From Elusimicrobiota bacterium (lineage in GTDB: Bacteria; Elusimicrobiota; Elusimicrobia; UBA1565; UBA9628): a stretch of DNA of 7,487 nucleotides. The translations under genes were made by a program, and so were the position numbers. The notes under the pieces are model-generated. The model worked only from the letters and a program-made list of their open reading frames with translations. It was not told where the DNA came from and searched no databases. The stretch's first letter is position 1. Each line of letters starts with the position of its first letter. The stretch covers positions 1-7,487 of the forward strand of contig JAHFCD010000103.1 in the NCBI GenBank assembly GCA_023249695.1. The letters run 5' to 3'. This document shows, piece after piece, positions 1-5,641 of the stretch.

Positions 1-810
1 GCGCTGTTTCAAGCCGCCGCGCAGGCGCCAACCGCCGTAGGCCAGGTCGAGACTGCCGTCGTAGGCCTCGCCGCCCGCGTTGACCGGCCCCGGGGCGCGT
101 GAGGCGCGGGTCCCGAACGCGGCGTCGAGGCCGCTCTGGTTGTCCGCGGAGACGGTCCGGCTCGTCCCATCGGAGGCGCCGGCGCGGACGTAGGCCTTCA
201 CGTCCACGGGCCCGACCTTGCCCCCATGAAGCGCCCAGACATCCCGGGTCCGGTGGGAGCCGCCGCGCGCTCCGACCAAGGTGCCGTCGACATCGGCCGC
301 GGTCTTGGTCACGATATTGATCACCCCGGCGAAAGCCTCGGCGCCGTACAGAGCGGAGCCGGGGCCGCGGATCACCTCGACGCGAGCGATGTCGTCCACC
401 GGCAGGCCGCCCCAGATGAGGCCGCCGTCGCCGAGAAAGACGTTGTTCACGGGAATGCCGTTGACCAGCAGAAGAACATGCGGCGAGCCGAGGGTCCCCC
501 GGATGCCTCGCAACGTGTAGATCGGGGCATAAGCGCTCGCGGAGCGCGAAACGTGCAGGCCGGGCACCGTCTCCAGGACTTCATCGAGATCGGTCGCGCC
601 CATGGCCTCGATGTCCGCGGCCGTGATCACCGTGCCCGCCGCGGGAGCGCGCCTCAGCGGCTGGCTCGAGCCGGTGGCCAAAGACATCGTCCGGGCCTCC
701 TCGGCCATGAACTTGAAGTAATCGGACGCGTCGTCCTGCGCGCCGGCCGGCGCCGGCTCCAAAACGCCGAGGAAAGTCAGCGCCAGCGCAACGAAGGTTC
801 CGCGGCTCAC
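1..810 (-). CDS. TonB-dependent outer-membrane receptor, N-terminal part (runs off left edge)
   Basis: The 270 codons present read as the start of a TonB-dependent receptor, which imports a ligand such as a metal chelate, vitamin or glycan across the outer membrane using TonB energy. From the GTG at 810, residues 1-24 form a signal peptide (hydrophobic core about 5-16, AGA before the probable cleavage site). A plug domain follows at about 50-170, with PAAGTVITAADIEAMGATDL at 56-75, VPGLHV at 82-87, LRGIRG at 100-105, LLLVNGIPV at 113-121 and the strongly conserved ARVEVIRGPGSALYGAEAFA at 142-161, then GVINIVTK. The first barrel strands start after about residue 175. No ligand can be inferred, because most of the barrel lies outside the window. 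The start is uncertain: in-frame TTG 822 and GTG 846 are alternatives, and GTG 846 has a GGGGAGG six bases upstream. The family call is very secure. Confidence 0.93.
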   Translation of the reverse strand, partial: MSRGTFVALALTFLGVLEPAPAGAQDDASDYFKFMAEEARTMSLATGSSQPLRRAPAAGTVITAADIEAMGATDLDEVLETVPGLHVSRSASAYAPIYTLRGIRGTLGSPHVLLLVNGIPVNNVFLGDGGLIWGGLPVDDIARVEVIRGPGSALYGAEAFAGVINIVTKTAADVDGTLVGARGGSHRTRDVWALHGGKVGPVDVKAYVRAGASDGTSRTVSADNQSGLDAAFGTRASRAPGPVNAGGEAYDGSLDLAYGGWRLRGGLKQR

Positions 811-832
811 GGTGTTTCTCAAGGTGAAATTG

Positions 833-838
833 ATTTTA
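833..838 (-). promoter_or_regulatory. Tentative -10 element for the TonB-dependent receptor gene
   Basis: On the minus strand TAAAAT (838 to 833) stands in an AT-rich island in otherwise GC-rich DNA. It lies 10 bases before the in-frame TTG at 822 and 22 bases before the GTG at 810. It resembles the -10 hexamers before the other transcription units here, but the spacing to a start codon is less tidy and no -35 is recognisable. If the true start is GTG 846, this hexamer lies inside the coding region and the call is wrong. Confidence 0.35.
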
Positions 839-851
839 TCTAACACCCGGC

Positions 852-869
852 GCCTCCCCGCATGGAGGC
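852..869. repeat. Second 6-bp inverted repeat next to the 872-889 dyad
   Basis: On the minus strand GCCTCC (869-864) pairs with GGAGGC (857-852) around a six-base loop. As RNA it could form a hairpin straight after the first dyad, together making a weak tandem-hairpin 3' end for lptFG. Its downstream arm also holds the GGGGAGG that would serve as ribosome-binding site for the alternative GTG start at 846, so pairing would hide that site. Short stems of this kind are common by chance in GC-rich DNA. Confidence 0.25.
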
Positions 870-871
870 CG

Positions 872-889
872 CGTCACGAGATTGTGACG
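872..889. repeat. Perfect 6-bp dyad (CGTCAC-N6-GTGACG) between lptG and the receptor gene
   Basis: Arms 872-877 and 884-889 are perfect inverted repeats around a six-base centre. The dyad lies 18 bases past the lptG stop and about 35-55 bases upstream of the tentative receptor promoter. It could be a short RNA hairpin ending the lptFG transcript (no T-run follows) or an operator for a dimeric regulator of the receptor gene. The arms are TCAC...GTGA, the reverse of the CRP half-site order, so it is not a CRP site. Confidence 0.4.
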
Positions 890-906
890 GGAGCGGCGAA
901 GGCACG

Positions 907-1980
907 CTACAGGTCCCAGCGCCGGATCAGGAACAGCGCGAACGCGCCGAAGCCGGCGTTGGCCAGCCACGCCGCGACGACGGGCGGCAGCTGGCCGCTC
1001 ACGCCGAGGGTGCGGCCGACCTCCATCATCCATAGGAAAAGGAAGGACAGCGCCAGCGCCGCGGAGAAGCTGACGACGCGCGAGGACTTGCGCAGGCGCA
1101 GCGCGATCGGTATGCCGAGCGCGCAGATGACCAGGTTCGTGAACGGATACGCGAGCTTCGCCATCGCGGCGACCTCGTACTCCCGAGGAGAGCCTCCGAA
1201 TCGGCCGACGCGCCGGCCGTAGGCGAGGGCCTCGCGCATCGTGAGCTCGTCGGGGCTCGTCGCCCTCGGAACGAGGTCCAGCGGAGGCGCGTCGAGGTCC
1301 GAAATCTTGGTCTCGAAAGGGGTTTCGACGACGCCGAGGGGGCCGAACACGCGCTCGACGCCGTCGTGAAACACCCAGCGGCGCCGCGCCGGGTCCCAGA
1401 ACGCGTTCTTCGCGTCGAGCTGGCGATCCACGCCGCGCGCGCCCATCGTCTCGAGGATCGGCCGCTCGAGCTTGCCCTCCTTCGGGAGGAACAGCCAGGC
1501 CTGGACGAACTGATCGGCGCCGCCGAGCAGCGCCACGTTCTGATACTTGGTCCATTCCCATTCCGGATGCACCTTCTCGCGCCAGAGGCGCCGCGAGCGG
1601 GCCCAGGCGGCCGGCATGACGGTCTCCTGCGCGGCGAAGGCGAGCACCGACACCGCGAGCGCGCAGCCGAGCACCGGCATCCAGAAGCGCTTCGTCTCGA
1701 TGCCGCAGGATTGGGTCGCGAGCCATTCGCCGCTCTGCACGAAGCCGCCGATCGCCACCAAGGTCGCCAGCAAGGTCGCCATCGGGATCACGCGCACGGC
1801 CCAGTAAGGCACGCCGAGCCAGAGGCATTCGAGGATCGTGAGCAGGGGGGCGTGCGAGCGCATGATCGGATTCATTTTCTCGAAGGTATCGCCGAGGAAG
1901 ATGAGCACGGCGAACAGCCCGAAGCCGAAGGCGAACGGCTTCAGGAAGCGCCCGATCATGTAGCGCGTGTAGATCGTCAC
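907..1980 (-). CDS. lptG: LptF/LptG-family permease, second gene of the pair (LptG)
   Basis: This is an inner-membrane subunit of the LptB2FG ABC transporter, which extracts lipopolysaccharide from the inner membrane and passes it to the LptC/LptA bridge. The 357-residue product has the family length and layout. There are three N-terminal membrane segments (about 13-30, 48-80 and 100-117), with the cytoplasmic SGEWLATQSCGI stretch (83-94) between the second and third, where LptF/G coupling helices contact LptB. A periplasmic beta-jellyroll region spans about 120-270, and three C-terminal segments lie at about 278-294, 303-325 and 332-352. YPFTNLVICALGIPIAL and LPPVVAAWLANAGF are typical of the C-terminal half. 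The GTG start is chosen because its GTGA overlaps the upstream lptF stop by 4 bases, implying translational coupling; ATG 1959 is possible but less likely. The F-versus-G name follows the usual gene order, so paralogue identity is less certain than the family. Confidence 0.93.
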   Translation of the reverse strand: MTIYTRYMIGRFLKPFAFGFGLFAVLIFLGDTFEKMNPIMRSHAPLLTILECLWLGVPYWAVRVIPMATLLATLVAIGGFVQSGEWLATQSCGIETKRFWMPVLGCALAVSVLAFAAQETVMPAAWARSRRLWREKVHPEWEWTKYQNVALLGGADQFVQAWLFLPKEGKLERPILETMGARGVDRQLDAKNAFWDPARRRWVFHDGVERVFGPLGVVETPFETKISDLDAPPLDLVPRATSPDELTMREALAYGRRVGRFGGSPREYEVAAMAKLAYPFTNLVICALGIPIALRLRKSSRVVSFSAALALSFLFLWMMEVGRTLGVSGQLPPVVAAWLANAGFGAFALFLIRRWDL

Positions 1981-3059
1981 TGCGCGGCCGCCCGGCGGGT
2001 GAGAAAAATTCCGACGACCAGGCCGGCGATGTCGCACAGCCACGGGGCCGTGGATGAGAGCAGCTCGTGGCGGCGGCCCAGGCTGACGCCGACGACGAGC
2101 AGGCCGTAAAAGACGAACATGACGCCCAGGCCCGCGGCGAAGTCCGCGCCGCGCGAGCGGCGCTTGGCCATCCCGAGGGGAACGCCCACCCAGAAGAACA
2201 CGAACGGCGAGAGCGCGCCGACGGTGCGCACCGCCGTCTCGACGCGATACTCGAGGCGGCGTTCCGGGGAAGTCGCCGGATCCTTCGCCTTCTCGCTCAG
2301 GCCGCGGGTGCTCATCTCCTGCATGTCGAGATCGCGGGGCACGGCCGCGGGAGGCGTCAGGGGCACGAAGACGCTGTAGCGCTCGAAGCGGCCTGAGGTG
2401 AAGCGTTCGGGCTCCTTGCTCGGGAGCTGGAGCTGGCCGTCGATGAGCTCGAGCCTGATGCCGCGGCCCGGCTCCGAGGTCAGCTTCCCCCGCTCCGCGT
2501 TGATCCGCATCCCCGAGATCTGGCCCGGCTTGACGAGGTAGACGCCCTCGAGAAACCCGGTCTTCGCGTCCGTGCCGCGGGCGTAGAGGCGCCAGGGCCC
2601 GAGCTCGGTGAAGGAGCGCGGCCGCAGCTCCACGCGCGCGACCTTTTGGGCCGCCTCGGTCGTGCGCTTGCGGAAGGAACGATAACCGTCCGGGCCGGCC
2701 TTGTGGTTGACGAACAGCAGGAGCGCCGAGAGGACGATCGACATCCACAACAGGGGCCGCGTGATCTCTCCGTAGGAGAAGCCGCTGGCGCGCAGCGCCA
2801 TGACCTCGCCGGAGTCCGCGAGGTGGCCCAGGACCAGCATCGCCGCGACCAGGAAGGACATCGGCACGACCAGGGCGGCGAGGGACGGGAGGAGGCGAGC
2901 GAAGCAGGAGAGAATCCACCAGGCCGGGATGCCCTTCATCATCGCCAGCGAGAATAGGCTCAAGAACTTGTTCATCATCATCATCCCCAGGAACAGGGCG
3001 ACGCAAGCGCCGAAGATCGGCAGGAATTGGCGCAGGATATAGCGCGGCAGGATCGGCAT
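1977..3059 (-). CDS. lptF: LptF/LptG-family permease, first gene of the pair (LptF)
   Basis: This is the partner membrane subunit of the LPS exporter LptB2FG. The 360-residue product has three N-terminal membrane segments (about 12-29, 45-80 and 103-118). The strongly diagnostic SGEVMALRASGFS (83-95) precedes the third. A jellyroll periplasmic domain covers about 120-265, and three C-terminal segments lie at about 281-298, 307-327 and 338-354. PFVFFWVGVPLGMAKRRSRG (285-304) is a family hallmark. I chose ATG 3059 over the in-frame TTG 3077 because a -10-like TAGAAT lies over the longer extension, ending 8 bases before the ATG. The protein then begins MPILPRYILRQF, as LptF proteins usually do. 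GGCGGAG abuts the ATG too closely to be a normal ribosome-binding site. Four consecutive ATG codons (minus strand, 2984-2973) give MMMM in the first membrane segment. It is the first gene of an operon with lptG; lptB, lptC and lptA are not in the window. Confidence 0.95.
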   Translation of the reverse strand: MPILPRYILRQFLPIFGACVALFLGMMMMNKFLSLFSLAMMKGIPAWWILSCFARLLPSLAALVVPMSFLVAAMLVLGHLADSGEVMALRASGFSYGEITRPLLWMSIVLSALLLFVNHKAGPDGYRSFRKRTTEAAQKVARVELRPRSFTELGPWRLYARGTDAKTGFLEGVYLVKPGQISGMRINAERGKLTSEPGRGIRLELIDGQLQLPSKEPERFTSGRFERYSVFVPLTPPAAVPRDLDMQEMSTRGLSEKAKDPATSPERRLEYRVETAVRTVGALSPFVFFWVGVPLGMAKRRSRGADFAAGLGVMFVFYGLLVVGVSLGRRHELLSSTAPWLCDIAGLVVGIFLTRRAAAQ

Positions 3060-3067
3060 CTCCGCCG

Positions 3068-3073
3068 ATTCTA
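3068..3073 (-). promoter_or_regulatory. Predicted lptF promoter, -10 element
   Basis: Minus-strand TAGAAT (3073 to 3068) matches TATAAT at five of six positions. It ends 8 bases before the lptF ATG, so transcription should begin within a base or two of the start codon, giving a leaderless mRNA. No convincing -35 is visible about 17 bases upstream. It sits in the 88-base gap that also carries the opposing M20 peptidase promoter. Confidence 0.55.
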
Positions 3074-3134
3074 TCAACTTTGACCAGGCCGTCGGCAGTC
3101 GGCGTCAGGCGTGGATGGACGGCACCCATATTTG

Positions 3135-3140
3135 TATCAT
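3135..3140 (+). promoter_or_regulatory. Predicted M20 peptidase promoter, -10 element
   Basis: TATCAT, preceded by TTTG, matches TATAAT at five of six positions. It ends 7 bases before the ATG at 3148, predicting a leaderless transcript. The -35 region is not recognisable. The AT-rich patch around it (about 3126-3140) stands out from GC-rich surroundings. Confidence 0.55.
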
Positions 3141-3147
3141 CGGACTC

Positions 3148-4236
3148 ATGAGCGACCTTTCCTCCAAATCCGATTCCGCCGTGCTGTACGCCGACGACCA
3201 TTATCCCGAGTTCCTCGAGGACCTCAAGACCCTCGCGCGCATCCCGAGCGTCTCGTTTCCCGGCTTCGATCCCAAGGAGGTCGTGCGCTCCGCCGAGGCG
3301 GTCGCCGCCCTGTGCAAGGCGCGCGGGCTCGAGAATGTCGAAATCCTCACCTTGCCCGGCGCCCATCCCTACGTGTACGCCGACTGGCTCCACGCCCCGG
3401 GCAAGCCGACCTTGCTCCTTTACGCGCACCATGACGTCCAGCCCGCCGGCCGCGAGGAGCTCTGGAAGTCCCCGCCTTTCGAGCCCACGGAGCGCGACGG
3501 CCGCCTGTTCGGCCGCGGCTGCGCCGACGACAAGGCGGGAGCGGTCGCCCACACGAGCGCAATCGCGTCCTGGCTCAAGACCCACGGCTCGCTGCCGGTC
3601 AACGTCAAATTGATCATCGAAGGCGAGGAAGAGTGCGGCTCCGACAATCTCGAGCCCTTCCTCCGGAAGTACGCCGCGAAGGTCATGGCCGACGTGATCG
3701 TGCTCACCGACACCGGCAACTTCGACCACGAGACGCCGTCCATCACCGTCGCCCTGCGCGGGATCGTCGCGCTCGACGTGACCGTGCGGTCGATGGACCA
3801 TCCCCTCCATTCCGGCATGTGGGGCGGCGCCGTCGCCGACCCGGTCCTGGCGCTCGCCAAGATGATCTCCTCCGTCGTGGACGCGAAGGGCCGCATGGCG
3901 ATCCCCGGCATCTACAAGGACGTCAAGAAGCCCGCCAAGGCCGCCGAGGCCAGCCTCAAGGTTCTCAAGTACACGGAAAAAACCTTCCGCGAGCAGAGCG
4001 GACTGTTCAAGGGCACCAAGCTGCTCGTCGCGCCGAAGGACCTGCTCCGCTCGAACTGGTACTGGCCGACCTTCTCGGTCAACGCGATACAGGCCTCATC
4101 GAAAAAAGACTGCGCCAACATCATCAACGACTCGGCCTGGGCGCACATGGGCATCCGCGTCGTGCCCGGCATGAACCCCAAGAAGGTCCTCGCGGACCTC
4201 AAGAAGCACCTTCTCAAGAACGCCCCGTGGGCGTGA
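3148..4236 (+). CDS. M20-family metallopeptidase (dipeptidase type), main part, ended early by a frameshift
   Basis: This matches M20 di-zinc dipeptidases of the CNDP/PepV-like group, cytoplasmic enzymes that hydrolyse dipeptides or acylated amino acids. Visible active-site elements are LLLYAHHDVQPAG (metal His94, with Asp96), GRGCADDK (bridging Asp127), IEGEEECGS (catalytic Glu161 and metal Glu162), VLTDTG (metal Asp188) and the lid/dimer motif HPLHSGMWGG (His221). There is no signal peptide. The frame ends at TGA 4234-4236 after NAPWA, but family members continue PWGVKVE, and exactly that sequence resumes in the -1-shifted frame from 4230 to the stop at 4556. Restoring one G in the GGG at 4229-4231 gives a 469-residue protein, normal for the family. 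As sequenced, this piece lacks the last metal-binding His and the GGSIP motif, so alone it should be inactive. ATG 3148 is preferred over the in-frame ATG 3115 because the -10-like hexamer lies between them. Confidence 0.88.
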   Translation: MSDLSSKSDSAVLYADDHYPEFLEDLKTLARIPSVSFPGFDPKEVVRSAEAVAALCKARGLENVEILTLPGAHPYVYADWLHAPGKPTLLLYAHHDVQPAGREELWKSPPFEPTERDGRLFGRGCADDKAGAVAHTSAIASWLKTHGSLPVNVKLIIEGEEECGSDNLEPFLRKYAAKVMADVIVLTDTGNFDHETPSITVALRGIVALDVTVRSMDHPLHSGMWGGAVADPVLALAKMISSVVDAKGRMAIPGIYKDVKKPAKAAEASLKVLKYTEKTFREQSGLFKGTKLLVAPKDLLRSNWYWPTFSVNAIQASSKKDCANIINDSAWAHMGIRVVPGMNPKKVLADLKKHLLKNAPWA

Positions 4237-4556
4237 AGGTCGAATTCTCCGGCGAAACCGCCAACCCGTCCTGGACGACCGACACCGACGCTCCCGCCTT
4301 CACGGCCGCTCGCACGGCCCTCAAAAAGGGTTACGGGCGCGCGGCGGTGGACATGGGCTGCGGCGGCTCGATCCCGTTCGTCGAGCCTTTCGCCAAGGCG
4401 CTCAAAGGGGCGCCCGCGCTGCTGATCGGCGTCGAGGATCCTCTGTCGAACCCGCACTCCGAGAACGAGAGCCTGCACCTGGGCATGTTCCAGAAGGCGA
4501 TCGCCTCGGCCGTGCATCTGTACGCGGAGATCGCGGCCCTGCCGTCGGTCAAGTAA
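4233..4556 (+). CDS. C-terminal fragment of the same M20 metallopeptidase, in the shifted frame
   Basis: The 107 codons from GTG 4233 are the missing C-terminal end of the peptidase. The conserved reading already begins at 4230 as GVKVEFSGE. They include PSWTTDTDAPAF, the catalytic-domain motif MGCGGSIPFV, and LSNPHSENESLH, whose His is the family's last zinc ligand. The stop is TAA 4554-4556. As sequenced, GTG 4233 overlaps the upstream TGA in a GTGA, so reinitiation could in principle make a separate small polypeptide. The simpler reading is one gene of about 1410 bases (3148-4556 plus one base) broken by a one-base deletion that is either an assembly/sequencing error or a recent mutation. 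Conservation of residues across the break argues against long-term decay. Confidence 0.8.
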   Translation: MKVEFSGETANPSWTTDTDAPAFTAARTALKKGYGRAAVDMGCGGSIPFVEPFAKALKGAPALLIGVEDPLSNPHSENESLHLGMFQKAIASAVHLYAEIAALPSVK

Positions 4557-4582
4557 GGAGGCGGGCGCGGGTCCGGGGCGCG

Positions 4583-5614
4583 CTACTGGATGTTGACGAG
4601 CGTGACGGACAGCGCGAGAGGCTTGCCGCCGCGCTCGATCTTCAGGCTGACCGTGTCGCCGGGCTTGAAGCGGTCGAAGGCGTTGTAAAGGTCGTCGAAA
4701 TCGCGCACGACGTGCGCATCGACGCCGATGATGATGTCGCCGGGCGCCACGCGCCCGCCCGGCAGGCGCCGCAGGCCGCGCAGGCCCGCCTTCGCCGCGG
4801 GGCCGCCGGGCGAGACCTCGTTGACGACGACGCCGGGCCGGTCGCCGATGAGGTAGTACTTCTGGCCCGTGCTCAGGATGCTGATGCCCATGCCCGGCCG
4901 CACGACCTTGCCGTACTTGATCAGCTCCGGGACGATGCGCGCGATGAACGACACGGGCACGGCGAAACCGATGCCGGCGCTGCCGCCCGAGCGGGTGAAG
5001 ATCATCGTGTTCATCCCGATCAGGTTGCCGTCGGAGTCGAGCAGCGGCCCGCCGGAGTTGCCCGGGTTGATCGCCGCGTCGGTCTGGATCATGTCGCGGA
5101 TCGTGATGCCGCTGACGCCCTGAACCTCGCGGCCGAGCGCCGAGATCACGCCGGTCGTCAAGGTGTGGTCCAGGCCGAAGGGATTGCCGATCGCGATCGT
5201 TTTCTGGCCCACCTGAAGGGCTTCGAACTTCGCGACGCGGACCGGCTGGAGCTTCTCCTGGCCTTTCTCGACCTTGAGCACGGCGATGTCCTTGGTGGGG
5301 TCGGAGCCGATGAGCCTGGCCTCGAGCTGGGTCTGGTCGCCGAGCGTCACGAGAAAGGCGTTGCCCCCCTGCACGACGTGGAAATTGGTGACGATGTGGC
5401 CCGCGCGGTCCCAGACGAAGCCCGAGCCGGTGCCCTGGGGAATCGCCAGCTCGTCCATGAAGGGGCTTTGCGTGATCGCGACGTTGGTGACGTACACGAC
5501 CGAAGCCGAGGCGCCGTTGAACACCTTGATGGTGTTCTCCTCGTCCGGAAGGAGCGCATGGGCCCACGGGGATCCGACGGCCAGCATCGAGGCGACGGAG
5601 AGCAGTCGGAGCAT
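4583..5614 (-). CDS. htrA: HtrA/Deg-family periplasmic serine protease with one PDZ domain
   Basis: This trypsin-like (S1C) protease degrades or senses misfolded envelope proteins. The 343 residues comprise a Sec signal peptide (1-20, ending AHA), a protease domain (about 25-235) and one PDZ domain (about 240-343). The full triad is visible: His79 in VTNFHVVQG, Asp109 in DPTKDIAVLKV, and Ser187 in AAINPGNSGGPLLDSDGN. IAIGNPFGLDHTLTTGVISA and GIGFAVPV are further hallmarks. The PDZ carries an insertion, AGLRGLRRLPGGRVAPGDII (276-295), like the loop in plant and cyanobacterial Deg1-type proteins. With one PDZ it resembles DegS/Deg1 more than the two-PDZ DegP; the symbol is family-level only. 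No lipobox or extra membrane anchor is seen. ATG 5614 is chosen because the signal peptide follows directly and an AT-rich -10 precedes it. It is convergent with the peptidase gene (26 bases between stops) and divergent from the methyltransferase gene. Confidence 0.95.
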   Translation of the reverse strand: MLRLLSVASMLAVGSPWAHALLPDEENTIKVFNGASASVVYVTNVAITQSPFMDELAIPQGTGSGFVWDRAGHIVTNFHVVQGGNAFLVTLGDQTQLEARLIGSDPTKDIAVLKVEKGQEKLQPVRVAKFEALQVGQKTIAIGNPFGLDHTLTTGVISALGREVQGVSGITIRDMIQTDAAINPGNSGGPLLDSDGNLIGMNTMIFTRSGGSAGIGFAVPVSFIARIVPELIKYGKVVRPGMGISILSTGQKYYLIGDRPGVVVNEVSPGGPAAKAGLRGLRRLPGGRVAPGDIIIGVDAHVVRDFDDLYNAFDRFKPGDTVSLKIERGGKPLALSVTLVNIQ

Positions 5615-5621
5615 TGGCCGG

Positions 5622-5627
5622 ATTTTA
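5622..5627 (-). promoter_or_regulatory. Predicted htrA promoter, -10 element
   Basis: Minus-strand TAAAAT (5627 to 5622), within TATATAAAAT, ends 7 bases before the htrA ATG at 5614, predicting a leaderless transcript. It directly abuts the oppositely oriented TATAAT of the methyltransferase gene. Any -35 would lie inside the methyltransferase coding region; none is obvious. Confidence 0.55.
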
Positions 5628-5633
5628 TATAAT
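5628..5633 (+). promoter_or_regulatory. Predicted methyltransferase promoter, -10 element
   Basis: A perfect TATAAT ends 8 bases before the GTG at 5642, so the mRNA should start at or within about two bases of the start codon. The -35 region would fall near 5604-5610, inside the 5' end of htrA, where no good match to TTGACA is seen. It lies back-to-back with the htrA -10. Confidence 0.6.
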
Positions 5634-5641
5634 TTTGCCTC

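Noticed and set aside
872..889. CRP/FNR-type operator.
   Set aside because: The half-sites are TCAC...GTGA rather than the CRP order GTGA...TCAC, and there is no TTGAT/ATCAA for FNR. Only an unspecified dyad can be claimed.
2973..2984. Four tandem CAT triplets in lptF, considered as a phase-variation repeat.
   Set aside because: The tract is only four units and in triplets, so slippage would not shift the frame. It simply encodes MMMM in a membrane helix.
907..3810. A very long open frame on the minus strand, whose 5' part runs antisense to the peptidase and in a different frame from lptF.
   Set aside because: Only its last 357 codons (lptG) have membrane-protein and family features. The rest is Arg/Gly/Ala/Pro-rich translation typical of alternate frames in GC-rich DNA and conflicts with clear lptF and M20 coding.
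4222..4236. Programmed -1 ribosomal frameshifting as the explanation for the split peptidase gene.
   Set aside because: There is no X XXY YYZ slippery heptamer at the junction (the sequence is CCG TGG GCG TGA), and housekeeping M20 dipeptidases are not known to use recoding. A lost G fits better.
4565..4583. GCGCG/CGCGC inverted repeat between the convergent peptidase and htrA stops, considered as a bidirectional terminator.
   Set aside because: The stem is only five bases with a nine-base loop, has no T-run on either strand and overlaps the htrA stop. Such stems are expected by chance in this composition.
3912..5567. Long open frame on the minus strand across the peptidase end and htrA, in a non-htrA frame.
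   Set aside because: Composition is Arg/Pro/His-rich with no domain motif, and it overlaps well-supported htrA and M20 sequence. It is a shadow of those genes.
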